64,000 bases of DNA. Source: Palauibacter sp965207805 (GTDB lineage: Bacteria; Gemmatimonadota; Gemmatimonadetes; Palauibacterales; Palauibacteraceae). A model generated the notes under the pieces. It made no database searches, was not told the origin of the DNA, and worked only from the letters and a program-made list of their open reading frames with translations. This document shows, in pieces, positions 8,310 to 17,173 of this stretch (positions within the stretch are counted from its first letter, which is position 1; every line of letters starts with the position of its first letter). The stretch spans positions 2,170,001 through 2,234,000 of the forward strand of contig OZ242312.1 in NCBI GenBank assembly GCA_965207805.1, in the 5' to 3' direction. The translations under genes and the position numbers were made by a program.

Positions 8310-9766
8310 CTTCTCCGGCCGCTTCGACGGCGCCGGTCCGAACCCGGTTCGCCCCGAGCCCGACGGGAGCCCTTCACCTGGGCAACGTGCGCACCGCGAT
8401 CCTGAATTGGCTCTTCGCTCGACGGCACGGGGGCGCCTTTGTGCTGCGCCTCGAGGACACGGACACGGAGCGCGCGGTACCGGGGGGGGAGGCGATGATC
8501 TACGAGGCGCTCGACTGGCTCGGCATCGCCCCGGACGAGGGGCCGCGGGAGGGAGGACCGTTCGCGCCGTACCGCCAGCTGGCGCGCGCCGACCGCCATC
8601 GGGCCCGCGCGGCGGAGTTGCTGGAATCGGGGAGGGCGTTCCGCTGCTACTGCCGGCCGGACGAACTCGAGGCGAGGCGGAAGGCCGCGATCGCCGCGGG
8701 GGAGCCCACGGGACGCGATGCGCGCTGCCGGGACCTTCCCGCCGGCCGAGCGCGCCGACATGAGACGGAGGGACGGGAGGCCGCCATCCGGCTTCGCGTC
8801 GAATCCGGGCCCGTAGAGTTCACGGATCTCCTGAAGGGCACGCTCACCATCGACGGCGACGACCTGGGAGACTTCGTCCTCGTGCGAAGCGACGGGCGGC
8901 CCACATACAACTTCGCCGTCGCGGTGGACGACATCGAGATGGAGATCAGTCATGTGATCCGGGGTGTGGGCCATCTCTCGAATACGCCCAAGCAGGTTCT
9001 CCTGTACCGGGCCTTCGGGGTCAAGCCGCCCGAATTCGTCCACATCCCGACGGTCCTCGCCCCTGGGGGAGGGAAGCTCTCCAAGCGACGCGGGGCCGCG
9101 GGGGTGCTCGACTACCGGGACCGGGGGTTCCATCCGGACGCGGTGCTCAACTACCTGTCGCTCCTCTCGTGGTCTTCGGAGGACGGAGAGGAGTTCCTGA
9201 GCCGGAAGGCGCTCGTGGAACGGATCGACCTCGACCGGCTGGGGGCGGCCGATACGGAGGTGGACGAGGAAAAGATGACCTGGCTGTCCGGACAGCACCT
9301 GCGGGCGGAACCCGCCGAGCGGCTGGCCCGCGATTGGGCGGCGCGGCTCGATGCGGAACGGCTGGGGCTGACCGACGCCGATCTCCGTCGAGCGGCGGAG
9401 GTCTTCGCCAGGCGCACCCGTCTCCTTTCCGACGTCACGTCCGAAGTCGAGCCGATCTACCGAGCGCCGGAGACCGGCGGATCCGCCGCTCGGGAGTTGC
9501 TCTCCGACCCCGCGGCCGTGACCGCGATCCGCCTCGCCCGCGCGGCGTGGGCCGGCACGGCGTGGCGACCCGAACCCCTGGCCGCGGCGCTTCGCGGCGC
9601 GATGCGCGACGCCGGGCTCGCGGGGCGTACATTCTTTCCGCCCATCCGGGTCGCCCTGACCGGGCAGCTTCACGGACCCGACCTCGGCGACGTCGCCTAC
9701 GCGCTCGGACGGGAGCGCACCTTGGCTCGGCTCGCGGCGGCGACAGATAAGGAGCGAAGCGTATGA
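8306..9766 (+). CDS. gltX: glutamyl-tRNA synthetase GltX
   Basis: A class I aminoacyl-tRNA synthetase that charges tRNA-Glu. The HIGH-type signature is APSPTGALHLGN near the N-terminus and the KMSKS loop is KLSKRRG in the middle. LEDTDTER and the FVLVRSDGRPTYNFAVAVDD region are also typical. The 486-aa length is normal, with the helical anticodon-binding domain in the last 170 residues. I chose GTG 8306 because it overlaps the preceding stop and is preceded by GGAAGAAG; upstream in-frame codons encode the small CxxC gene in another frame. Whether it is discriminating cannot be told here. ATGA overlap with thrC. Confidence 0.96.
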   Translation: MTSPAASTAPVRTRFAPSPTGALHLGNVRTAILNWLFARRHGGAFVLRLEDTDTERAVPGGEAMIYEALDWLGIAPDEGPREGGPFAPYRQLARADRHRARAAELLESGRAFRCYCRPDELEARRKAAIAAGEPTGRDARCRDLPAGRARRHETEGREAAIRLRVESGPVEFTDLLKGTLTIDGDDLGDFVLVRSDGRPTYNFAVAVDDIEMEISHVIRGVGHLSNTPKQVLLYRAFGVKPPEFVHIPTVLAPGGGKLSKRRGAAGVLDYRDRGFHPDAVLNYLSLLSWSSEDGEEFLSRKALVERIDLDRLGAADTEVDEEKMTWLSGQHLRAEPAERLARDWAARLDAERLGLTDADLRRAAEVFARRTRLLSDVTSEVEPIYRAPETGGSAARELLSDPAAVTAIRLARAAWAGTAWRPEPLAAALRGAMRDAGLAGRTFFPPIRVALTGQLHGPDLGDVAYALGRERTLARLAAATDKERSV

Positions 9767-10902
9767 GTTGGCGCCTCGAATGCGGTCTCTGCGAGCGACC
9801 CGTCGCCCGGGGGCTGGCCACCGTGTGCCCGGATCCGGACTGCGGGAAGCCGCTGCTGGCCCGGTACGACCTCGGAGCCCTGGACGGCGAAGCGCTGCGG
9901 CGGGCATGGGCCGGGCGGCAGGGCGGCATGTGGCGGTTTCGGGAGATCATGCCCGTCGAGCCGAATGAAGATCCGGTAACCCTGGGCGAGGGCGGCACTC
10001 CCCTGCTCGAGATCGAGATCGGAGGGGAGTTGGAGGGCCTCACGCTCCTCGTGAAGGACGAAGGCCTCAACCCCACCGGGAGTTTCAAGGACCGCGGCCT
10101 GTGTGCCGCCGTCACGCGGGCGGTGCACGAGGGGGCGACGGACCTCGTCATCCCGAGCGCGGGGAACGCCGGAGCGGCCCTCGCGGCCTACGCGGCGCGC
10201 GCGGGAGTGCCCTGTCGCCTCTTCATCCCCGAGGACACACCGGAGGGCGTCGCCCGGCGCTGCGAGCACTACGGCGCGGACATCGTCCGGGTCGACGGGC
10301 TCATCGACGAATGTGGCCGCCTCTCCGCCGAGTACGGCGCGGAAACGGGCGCGTTCAACATTTCCACGCTCAAGGAGCCGTACCGGATCGAGGGAAAGAA
10401 GACGATGATGCTCGAGATCGTCGAAGCGCTCGGCTGGCGGGCGCCCGACGCCATCGTCTACCCCACGGGCGGCGGCACCGGCCTCATCGGCAGCGCCAAG
10501 ACCCTGGCCGAACTGCGGGAACTGGGCCTGATCGACGGGGACACGCGCCTTTACGCCGTGCAGGGCACGGGCTGCGCACCCATTGTGCGCGCGCACGCGG
10601 CGGGCGAGACGTACGCCGAGCCGTGGCGGAACGCCTCCACCGAAGCCTGGGGACTCCGGGTGCCCGGCGCGCTCGGAGACTTCCTGATGCTTGAAGCCAT
10701 TCGCGAATCCGGCGGCGGCGGCGTCGCCGTTTCCGACGAGGCGATGAAGGATGGAGCCCGCGAACTCGGCGCGGCTGGCGTGGGGGCCGCGATCGAAGGC
10801 GGAGCCACGCTCGCCGGGGCGCGCGAACTTCGGCGATCCGGAGAACTGCGCGCTGGGGAGACGGTGGTCCTCTTCAACACCGGGAACCTCCTCACGTATT
10901 AG
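9763..10902 (+). CDS. thrC: threonine synthase ThrC
   Basis: A PLP enzyme that converts O-phosphohomoserine to threonine. The PLP lysine is K109 in NPTGSFKDRG, SAGNAGAA binds the phosphate side, and PTGGGTGLIGS is the glycine loop. An N-terminal mini zinc-ribbon (Cys 7, 10, 22, 27) precedes the catalytic fold, as in many short-form bacterial threonine synthases. Length 379 aa is normal. ATG 9763 overlaps the gltX stop. It is the last gene of a tightly packed run that starts with murJ; the spacer after it contains a small hairpin. Confidence 0.93.
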   Translation: MSWRLECGLCERPVARGLATVCPDPDCGKPLLARYDLGALDGEALRRAWAGRQGGMWRFREIMPVEPNEDPVTLGEGGTPLLEIEIGGELEGLTLLVKDEGLNPTGSFKDRGLCAAVTRAVHEGATDLVIPSAGNAGAALAAYAARAGVPCRLFIPEDTPEGVARRCEHYGADIVRVDGLIDECGRLSAEYGAETGAFNISTLKEPYRIEGKKTMMLEIVEALGWRAPDAIVYPTGGGTGLIGSAKTLAELRELGLIDGDTRLYAVQGTGCAPIVRAHAAGETYAEPWRNASTEAWGLRVPGALGDFLMLEAIRESGGGGVAVSDEAMKDGARELGAAGVGAAIEGGATLAGARELRRSGELRAGETVVLFNTGNLLTY

Positions 10903-10936
10903 GGCGACAGGTGCTGCCGGATCTTCGCTGCGGGGT

Positions 10937-10951
10937 TCCGTGCGCCACGGA
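10937..10951 (+). terminator. small hairpin after thrC
   Basis: TCCGTG and CACGGA form a perfect 6-bp stem with a 3-nt loop, 35 nt after the thrC stop. There is no T-run after it, so it is at best a weak or Rho-assisted terminator separating thrC from the secreted TPR gene. Confidence 0.3.
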
Positions 10952-11010
10952 GGCCTTCCGGCTACTTTGACCGTGTCTGCGACTCAACACAGAAACAGGG
11001 GTTCAGAGCG

Positions 11011-12339
11011 ATGTCGAACATGGTGCGTACTGGCGCGAGGGCGGCGACCGCCGCGGCTCTGGCGTCGATCTTCACGTCCGCGGGACTCTTCGGGCAGGAA
11101 TGCGAGTTCGACCCGAACAGCGCGGCCTCCACGGCTTCCGAAGCACTTCAGGGACTCGCGGAGGCCGCAACGGCCCAGGACAGCCTGACGATCTTCACGG
11201 AGGCATGGGGGGCGCTCGGGGCGGATCTGGACAGCGACAATCCGGTGGTCCCCCTGCTGGGCGCCCAGATCCAGATGGGCCTCGGCAACTTCCGGGATGC
11301 CGTGGAGTTTCTCGACCGCTACGACGCCACCGCATCTCCCGAGTGCATGATGCACGGCGATGCACAGCGCTATAACGGCTGGGTCCGGCTCTACAACCAG
11401 GGAGTGACGGCCTACAGCGCTTCCGACAACCAGGCGGCGCTCGACGCCTTCATGCTTGCGAACGACTTCAAGCCCGACCTCCGCACGTACAATAACGCGG
11501 CGCTCCTGCAGTCACAGATGGGAGACAACGGGGGTGCGATCGAGACGTACCGGGCGGCGCTCGCCGCGGACATTCCCGATGCGGACGCGGAGTCGCTGCG
11601 CACGGCCGTCGGCGGACTCGGCGATCTGCTGGCGGCCGAAGGCCGGGCGGATGAAGCGACCCAGACGTACGCCGACTACCTCGCCGGGTACCCCGACGAT
11701 GTCGTGATCCAGATCCGGTATGCGGGCGTCCTGGCCGATCAGGGACAGACCGAGGAGTCGACGGCGATCTACGCCGCAATCCTCGAGCGCACCGACCTGA
11801 CATACTCGCAGTGGCTCGAGGTCGGGGTGGGGTTCTACAACGCGCAGAACTTCTCGGATGCGGCCACCGCGTTCGGGAAGGCTCGCGAGGGAAATCCCCA
11901 TAACAAGGAAGCGATGGAGAACTACGTTAACGCTTCCATCCAGTCCGGCCGTCCAGGGCCCGTCATCGCGCTCGCGGACAGCCTTACACAGCGGTATCCC
12001 TACGACGCGCTTTCCCACCAGCTGCACTTCCAGGCTCTCGGCCGCGCCGACATGAACGAGCGGGCGATGGAGGTCATGGGCGAGGAGCAGCAGTTGCCGC
12101 TCTCCGTCACGTTCGCGCAGATGGCCGCGGCGGCGAATGGCCGGTACATCGTTCAGTTGTCCTTCACGAACCGTACCGCCTCCGGCACGCTGCAGATCAC
12201 GTTCGAGTTCGTCGATGCGAGTGGACAGGTCGTCATGGAGCAGACGCAAACCTTCGACGCCGACTCCGGCGGCTTCACCTTCGAGGTCCAGTCCGACGTG
12301 CCTCTGGCCGGATTCCGGTACGGGACGATCGAGGGCTGA
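11011..12339 (+). CDS. exported tetratricopeptide-repeat protein
   Basis: A 442-aa protein with an N-terminal signal peptide (basic MSNMVRTGARAAT, hydrophobic core, likely cleavage after LFGQ). Residues about 60-360 are a series of degenerate TPR helices (for example GAIETYRAALAADI, EATQTYADYLAGYPDD, DAATAFGKAREGNPHN). The last 90 residues are beta-rich (GTLQITFEFVDASGQVV), resembling a small immunoglobulin-like domain. It is probably a periplasmic or outer-membrane scaffold; the partner is unknown. The gene stands alone: about 108 nt from thrC and 150 nt from the next gene. It has lower GC and more Asn than its neighbours, as usual for secreted proteins. Confidence 0.85.
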   Translation: MSNMVRTGARAATAAALASIFTSAGLFGQECEFDPNSAASTASEALQGLAEAATAQDSLTIFTEAWGALGADLDSDNPVVPLLGAQIQMGLGNFRDAVEFLDRYDATASPECMMHGDAQRYNGWVRLYNQGVTAYSASDNQAALDAFMLANDFKPDLRTYNNAALLQSQMGDNGGAIETYRAALAADIPDADAESLRTAVGGLGDLLAAEGRADEATQTYADYLAGYPDDVVIQIRYAGVLADQGQTEESTAIYAAILERTDLTYSQWLEVGVGFYNAQNFSDAATAFGKAREGNPHNKEAMENYVNASIQSGRPGPVIALADSLTQRYPYDALSHQLHFQALGRADMNERAMEVMGEEQQLPLSVTFAQMAAAANGRYIVQLSFTNRTASGTLQITFEFVDASGQVVMEQTQTFDADSGGFTFEVQSDVPLAGFRYGTIEG

Positions 12340-12397
12340 CCGCCCGGCAGGCCGTGGTCGGCCGGACCGTAGCCTGCCGGACTGCGCGTTCGGCCGC

Positions 12398-12426
12398 GGG
12401 CCGCTCCCGGGAAGTCGGAGCGGCCC
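12398..12426 (+). terminator. 10-bp GC-rich hairpin after the TPR gene
   Basis: GGGCCGCTCC (12398-12407) and GGAGCGGCCC (12417-12426) are perfect complements around a 9-nt loop, about 60 nt after the TPR gene's stop. No T-tract follows. It may act as a transcript 3'-end stabiliser or a Rho-assisted terminator. Confidence 0.45.
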
Positions 12427-12448
12427 GTCCGCGGTAGCCCCACGCGCC

Positions 12449-12486
12449 AGCAGTCCGTGGCAAAACCCCGCGTCAGCGCCGAGAGC
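12449..12486 (+). repeat. dispersed repeat copy A (single arm)
   Basis: 38 nt matching 36 of 38 positions of the reverse complement of 58171-58208. It contains the core CCGTGGCAA(A/G)ACCCCGC shared by all copies in the window. It ends 5 nt before the ATG at 12492, so it forms the untranslated leader and ribosome-binding region of the DUF512 gene. Confidence 0.8.
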
Positions 12487-12491
12487 CGACC

Positions 12492-13769
12492 ATGATTCGA
12501 GTTGCCAGCGTCAAGCCGGGGTCGATCGCCGCGGACCTCGAACTACCGGCGGGCCTCGCCGTGCTCGAGATCAACGGCAAGCCCATCCGGGACAGCCTCG
12601 ACCTGCTCTTTCATCAGGCGGAACCCGCGCTCCGGGTGCTCGCCGAGCGGCAGACGGGCGAGCGGCTTCTGTTCGAGATCGAGAAGCCGGCGGACGAACC
12701 CCTCGGGATCGTCCCGGAACCCGACAAGATCCGGCGCTGCACGAACGCGTGCCCGTTCTGCTTCGTGAAGGGAAACCCGAAACTCGACAAGCTTCGGGCG
12801 CCCCTCTACGTGAAGGATGACGATTATCGACTTTCCTTCCTTCACGGCCACTACATCACGCTGACGAACCTGCGTCCGGACGACTGGGACCGCATATTCG
12901 AACAGCGACTGTCCCCGCTCTATGTGAGCGTCCACTCGACGGACCCTGCGGTCCGGCTCCGGATGCTGAAGAACCCCCGGAGCGCGAATATCGGACAGGA
13001 TCTCGACCGGCTCGCCGAGGGCCGCATCGTCGTTCACGCGCAGATCGTCCTCTGTCCGGAGGTGAACGACGGCAGACACCTGACGCGAACGATCGAAGAC
13101 CTCTATCGTCGCGGGGAGGCGATCCGGTCGCTTTCGATCGTACCCGTGGGCCTGACTTCGTGGAACGCGGCGCTCGGCGGGCGGACCCTCGAGCCGGCGG
13201 AATGCCGCGCGGCGCTCGACGCGGTCGACGCGATCCGCGAACGGGCGCTGCCGGAGCGGGGGCAAGGGTGGTGCTACGCCGCGGACGAGCTGTACCTGCA
13301 GGCGGGACTCGAGCCGCCGGGTGCCGGATACTTCGACGATCATGAACTCGAGAGCAACGGTGTCGGGGCGATTTCCACCCTGACGGATCGCGTGACCGGA
13401 CAGTTGGAGGCGCTCGGCCCGCTGGAAGGGTGCAGGGTCGTTGCCGTCACGGGGACCTCGATGGGGCCGACCATGACCCGTCTCGCGGATCGCGTCGCGC
13501 GGCGCACCGGGGCCGAGGTGTCGACGCTCGCGGTCGAGAACACGCTGTACGGACCGATGGTCACGACGGCCGGCCTGCTGCCGGGCGCGGATCACCGGAA
13601 CGCGCTCCTCGACGCGGGAGACTTCGACGTGGCCCTCTTCTCGGCGCAGGCGCTGAACGACGGGGATATCTTCCTCGACGACGTGAGCCTCTCCGAGTTG
13701 CGGGCGGGCTTTCCCGGCCGTCGCGTCGAACCCTCCCACGACCTCGTCGACGTCCTTTCGCGGCTTTAG
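12492..13769 (+). CDS. DUF512 protein: PDZ domain plus Cys-cluster (radical-SAM-like) protein
   Basis: A 425-aa member of the DUF512 family. A PDZ-like domain occupies about residues 1-65 (VKPGSIAADLELPAGLAV, LEINGKPI). It is followed by a CTNACPFCF motif (Cys 83, 87, 90) with C-x3-C-x2-C spacing, the pattern that binds a 4Fe-4S cluster in radical SAM enzymes. The C-terminal 130 residues form the DUF512 core (GTSMGPTM, AVENTLYGPMVTTAGLLPG). The molecular role is unproven. Neighbouring der is a frequent partner of this family and suggests a link to ribosome or tRNA processes, which is inference. Its leader is repeat copy A, and no strong Shine-Dalgarno is visible. Confidence 0.88.
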   Translation: MIRVASVKPGSIAADLELPAGLAVLEINGKPIRDSLDLLFHQAEPALRVLAERQTGERLLFEIEKPADEPLGIVPEPDKIRRCTNACPFCFVKGNPKLDKLRAPLYVKDDDYRLSFLHGHYITLTNLRPDDWDRIFEQRLSPLYVSVHSTDPAVRLRMLKNPRSANIGQDLDRLAEGRIVVHAQIVLCPEVNDGRHLTRTIEDLYRRGEAIRSLSIVPVGLTSWNAALGGRTLEPAECRAALDAVDAIRERALPERGQGWCYAADELYLQAGLEPPGAGYFDDHELESNGVGAISTLTDRVTGQLEALGPLEGCRVVAVTGTSMGPTMTRLADRVARRTGAEVSTLAVENTLYGPMVTTAGLLPGADHRNALLDAGDFDVALFSAQALNDGDIFLDDVSLSELRAGFPGRRVEPSHDLVDVLSRL

Positions 13770-13774
13770 CGGCG

Positions 13775-15100
13775 ATGGCTCTGCGCACGGTCGCCATCGT
13801 GGGCCGCCCCAATGTCGGCAAGTCGACCCTCTTCAACCGGATCCTGGGGCGGCGCGCCGCGATCGTTGCCGAACGCCCCGGCGTGACCCGGGACCGGCAA
13901 TTCGCCGAGGCGGAATGGGCGGGACGGCGCTTTCTGCTCGTCGATACGGGGGGGCTCGTCGTACGGCCGGATGAGCACATCGACCTCGAGGTGCGCCGGC
14001 AGGCCGAGACCGCGATCGGCCACGCGGACGTCGTGGTCTTCGTCGTGGATGGCCGCGACGGGGTTCAGCCCATGGACCGGCACGTCGCGCAGCTCCTGCG
14101 CCGCTCGGCGTTGCCCGTGATCGTTGCCGCGAACAAGCTTGACGAACTCGGAGACGCGATCGAGCACGTCGACTTCTACGAACTCGGACTCGGCGACCCC
14201 ACGCCGCTCGCGGCCCTCAGCGGCAAGGGATCGGGGGATCTCCTGGACCGCGTGGTTGCGGCCCTTCCCGAATCGGTGGAGACGGAAGAGGGCGACGCCG
14301 ACATCCGCATCGCGGTCATCGGGCGCCCCAACGTCGGCAAATCCAGCTTCGTGAACCGTCTCGTGGGAGAAGATCGCGTCATCGTCCACGAGGAGGCCGG
14401 AACGACCCGCGACGCGATCGACACGGACCTCGTCCTGGAGGGGCGCCGCGTCCGTCTCATCGACACCGCGGGCCTCCGGCGGCGCGCCCGCATCGTGGAT
14501 GATCTCGAATTCCTCGGGCGGCTGCGAGCCGCCTCGGCGATCGACCGGGCCGATGTGTGCCTCCTCCTCGTGGATACGCGGGCCGGCGCCGCGAACCAGG
14601 ACTTCCGGATCGGGCACGAGGCGTGGGACGAGGGGAAAGGCCTCGTGTTCGTGGCGAACAAGTGGGACCTGATCGAGGACCGCGGACCCACGGCGATGGC
14701 CGGCTTCGAGCGCGAACTCCGCGAGCGCGCGCACTATCTTCGCTGGGTGCCCATCATTACGTGCTCGGCGTTGACCGGGAAGCGGGTGCGGAAGGCCATC
14801 GAACTCGCGTTCGAGGTGCAGGAAGCGCGGGCGCGGCGCGTGCCCACCCCGGAGGTGAACCAAGTCCTTCAGCAACTCGTCGCGCGCCGGCAACCGCCCC
14901 AGGGCGGGCGGGGGGACGTGCGGTTGCTGTACGGCAGCCAGGTGGCGGCGTCCCCGCCACGGTTCGTACTCTGGTCCAACCGGCCACACGACCTCAAGGA
15001 GCACTATGTGAGATACCTCGTCGCCGGCTTCCGGGAGGCCTGGGGATTCGAGGGATCTCCCATTCGGATCAAGCTGAAGAAGCGTTCGGGGCGCGAATGA
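13775..15100 (+). CDS. der: ribosome-assembly GTPase Der (EngA)
   Basis: Der has two tandem GTPase domains and a KH-like domain and acts late in 50S subunit assembly. The two P-loops are GRPNVGKS at 10-17 and again near 185, each followed by G3 (DTGG; DTAG) and G4 (NKLD; NKWD). The KH domain occupies the last 100 residues (SQVAASPPRFVLWSNRP). Length 441 aa is typical. ATG 13775 lies 5 nt after the DUF512 stop; the stop overlaps plsY as ATGA. Confidence 0.97.
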   Translation: MALRTVAIVGRPNVGKSTLFNRILGRRAAIVAERPGVTRDRQFAEAEWAGRRFLLVDTGGLVVRPDEHIDLEVRRQAETAIGHADVVVFVVDGRDGVQPMDRHVAQLLRRSALPVIVAANKLDELGDAIEHVDFYELGLGDPTPLAALSGKGSGDLLDRVVAALPESVETEEGDADIRIAVIGRPNVGKSSFVNRLVGEDRVIVHEEAGTTRDAIDTDLVLEGRRVRLIDTAGLRRRARIVDDLEFLGRLRAASAIDRADVCLLLVDTRAGAANQDFRIGHEAWDEGKGLVFVANKWDLIEDRGPTAMAGFERELRERAHYLRWVPIITCSALTGKRVRKAIELAFEVQEARARRVPTPEVNQVLQQLVARRQPPQGGRGDVRLLYGSQVAASPPRFVLWSNRPHDLKEHYVRYLVAGFREAWGFEGSPIRIKLKKRSGRE

Positions 15101-15741
15101 CCGCACCGCTCCTGACGCTCGCCGCCTATCTCATTGGGGCCTTCCCCACGAGCTACCTCGTCGGGCGCGCCTACGGGTACGACCTCCGGCGGGAGGGGAG
15201 CGGCAACCTCGGATCCACGAATGCCTATCGGGTGCTCGGGTTCTTCCCGGCGGTGGGCGTGCTCGTCGTGGATCTGCTGAAGGGGTTCGTGCCCGTCTGG
15301 TTCTTCCCGCTGTGGGACGGGCGTACCGGCGGCTGGGTACTCGTGTACGGGCTCGCGGCCATTTCCGGGCACGTGTGGCCCGTGTACACGAAATTCAGGG
15401 GAGGGAAGGGGGTCGCGACTGCCGCAGGAACGATGGCCGCGCTGGTTCCGGTGGCGGTGATCGTCGCCTTCTTCGTGTGGGTCGTGACGGTGATCCTCAC
15501 GCGGACCGCCTCCATGGCGTCGCTTCTCTCCGCGGCCCTCGTGCCCATCATGGCGCGCGGTTCGGCGGCGCCGCGGTCCGTCGTGTCCTATGCGCTCCTG
15601 CTCGCCATCGCCGTCTGGTGGACGCACCGCTCGAATCTCGCGCGGATCGTGAGGCGCGAGGAGTTCCAGGTGGATTGGCGCCGTGGCCGGCTCCCGCGCC
15701 GGGAAAGAACGGCGCAGAAGTCCCGGGAGGAGGAGACGTGA
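15097..15741 (+). CDS. plsY: acyl-phosphate:glycerol-3-phosphate acyltransferase PlsY
   Basis: PlsY transfers the acyl group from acyl-phosphate (made by PlsX) to glycerol-3-phosphate, the first committed membrane step of phospholipid synthesis. The 214-aa protein has the three cytoplasmic signature loops: SGNLGSTNAYR, KFRGGKGVATAAG, and the HRSNLARI loop near the end. About five to seven membrane helices are visible. The C-terminal tail is unusually basic (RRGRLPRRERTAQK). The partner plsX is at 55258-56241, and gpsA, which supplies the substrate, follows with a GTGA overlap. Confidence 0.95.
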   Translation: MTAPLLTLAAYLIGAFPTSYLVGRAYGYDLRREGSGNLGSTNAYRVLGFFPAVGVLVVDLLKGFVPVWFFPLWDGRTGGWVLVYGLAAISGHVWPVYTKFRGGKGVATAAGTMAALVPVAVIVAFFVWVVTVILTRTASMASLLSAALVPIMARGSAAPRSVVSYALLLAIAVWWTHRSNLARIVRREEFQVDWRRGRLPRRERTAQKSREEET

Positions 15742-16748
15742 GCGAGCAGAGCGTCGCCGTGCTGGGCGCGGGCAGCTGGGGCACGGCGCTGGCGGACGTC
15801 CTCGTGCGGAACGGCCACGACGTGCGGCTCTGGGCGCGGGATGCCGCCCATGCCGCCGCGATGCGCGATACGGGGACGAACGAACGCTATCTACCCGGAA
15901 TCGAACTGGGCCGCCCCCTCACCGTGACGTCGGATCTGGCGGAGGCGATGGACGACACCGGTTTCGTACTCTCCGTGTGCCCATCGCACGCAGTGCGCGA
16001 GGTACTGGGGCACGCCGCACCCCACCTCGGGGATCAGATCCTGGTCTCCGCCTCCAAGGGGATCGAACTCGGGACGCACCGGAGGATGTCGGAGGTCATC
16101 GTGGAGACGCTGGGCGAGGCGGCGGGAGCGCGCACCGTGGTCCTTTCGGGCCCCAGCTTCGCGGAGGAACTCCTGCGCGGACTTCCGACGGCGGTCGTCG
16201 CCGCGAGCCGGAGCGAAGCCCACGCGCTCGCCGTGCAGAGCCTGTTCCGGAACGGGTACTTTCGGGTGTACACGCAGCCGGATGTGGATGGCGTGGAACT
16301 GGGCGGCGCCCTCAAGAACGTGATCGCGCTCGCGGCCGGGATCTCGGACGGGCTGGAGTTGGGGTCGAACGCGCGCGCGGCGCTGATCAACCGCGGGCTG
16401 GCGGAGATCGCGCGGCTCGCCCGGCACTTCGGGGCGCGGGAAACGACGCTTGGAGGCCTCGCCGGGCTCGGAGACCTCGTCCTGACCTGTACCGGCCGGC
16501 TGAGCCGGAATCGTTCCGCCGGACTCGCAATTGGAGCGGGCCGCCGGCCTTCGGAAGTGATAGGAGAGATGGATCAGGTCGTGGAAGGCGTGCGTACCGC
16601 GCGCGCGGCATACGAGCTGAGCCGGGATCTGGACGTGGAGATGCCGATCACGAGCGGTGTATATTCGATTCTGTACGAAGATGTCGCGCCGCGAGAGGCG
16701 CTGGCGCGGCTGATGGCCCGGGAGCCGAAACCCGAGCGCTGGGGCTAG
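15738..16748 (+). CDS. gpsA: glycerol-3-phosphate dehydrogenase [NAD(P)+] GpsA
   Basis: GpsA reduces dihydroxyacetone phosphate to sn-glycerol-3-phosphate for phospholipid synthesis. The dinucleotide-binding motif is VLGAGSWGTALA at the N-terminus. The family signatures SGPSFAEELLRGLPTAVV and the catalytic-lysine motif GGALKNVIALAAG are present, as is LGGLAGLGDLVLTCTG. Length 336 aa is normal. GTG 15738 overlaps plsY and is preceded by GGGAGGAGGAG. The TAG stop lies inside dispersed repeat copy B, so the repeat insertion appears to supply the gene's stop codon and last residue or two. Confidence 0.97.
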   Translation: MSEQSVAVLGAGSWGTALADVLVRNGHDVRLWARDAAHAAAMRDTGTNERYLPGIELGRPLTVTSDLAEAMDDTGFVLSVCPSHAVREVLGHAAPHLGDQILVSASKGIELGTHRRMSEVIVETLGEAAGARTVVLSGPSFAEELLRGLPTAVVAASRSEAHALAVQSLFRNGYFRVYTQPDVDGVELGGALKNVIALAAGISDGLELGSNARAALINRGLAEIARLARHFGARETTLGGLAGLGDLVLTCTGRLSRNRSAGLAIGAGRRPSEVIGEMDQVVEGVRTARAAYELSRDLDVEMPITSGVYSILYEDVAPREALARLMAREPKPERWG

Positions 16749-16794
16749 CCACCCGTGGCGAAACCCCGCATTTGCGCCGGCGCGGGCTGCTAGC
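16744..16794. repeat. dispersed repeat copy B (compact inverted repeat)
   Basis: 51 nt beginning GCTAGCCACCCG and ending CGGGCTGCTAGC; the ends are complementary at 10 of 12 positions. The internal CCCGTGGCGAAACCCCGC matches the core of copies A, C and D with a few changes. It fills most of the gpsA-merR spacer and overlaps the gpsA stop codon. Confidence 0.72.
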
Positions 16795-16810
16795 AAGGGA
16801 AGGGGAAAGC

Positions 16811-17173
16811 GTGTCCGACCGCATCGCCCCGAAGGAGTACTACTCGATCGGCGAGGTGTGCGAGATTGCGGATCTCAAGCCGCACGTCCTCCGCTACTGG
16901 GAAACGCAGTTCTCGGCGCTGCGGCCGACGAAGAACCGGGCGGGGAACCGGGTGTACCGCCCGAAGCAGATCCAGCTCGTGCAGCTTCTGCGGCATCTCC
17001 TCTACACCGAGCGGTACACGATTGAGGGCGCGAAGCGAAAACTCGATCAACTGCGCGCGGGCGGGGACCTCGCGGCAGAGGCGCGCGTGGCCTGGGACCG
17101 GGAGACGATCCGCGATCTCCGGAGGGAGGCCGACGAGCTGGTCCAGCTTCTCGAGGACGGCGGGACCGGGTGA
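16811..17173 (+). CDS. MerR-family transcriptional regulator
   Basis: A 120-aa regulator with a MerR-type winged helix at the N-terminus: YYSIGEVCEIADLKPHVLRYWE, where GEVCE starts the recognition helix and VLRYWE is the family signature. NRAGNRVYRPKQI forms the wing. A short coiled coil (about 85-118) serves as the dimer helix. No C-terminal effector domain or metal-binding Cys pair is present, so the signal is unknown. It resembles short MerR proteins found beside housekeeping genes. GTG start at 16811 after AGGGGAAAG; the stop overlaps surE as GTGA. Confidence 0.9.
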   Translation: MSDRIAPKEYYSIGEVCEIADLKPHVLRYWETQFSALRPTKNRAGNRVYRPKQIQLVQLLRHLLYTERYTIEGAKRKLDQLRAGGDLAAEARVAWDRETIRDLRREADELVQLLEDGGTG

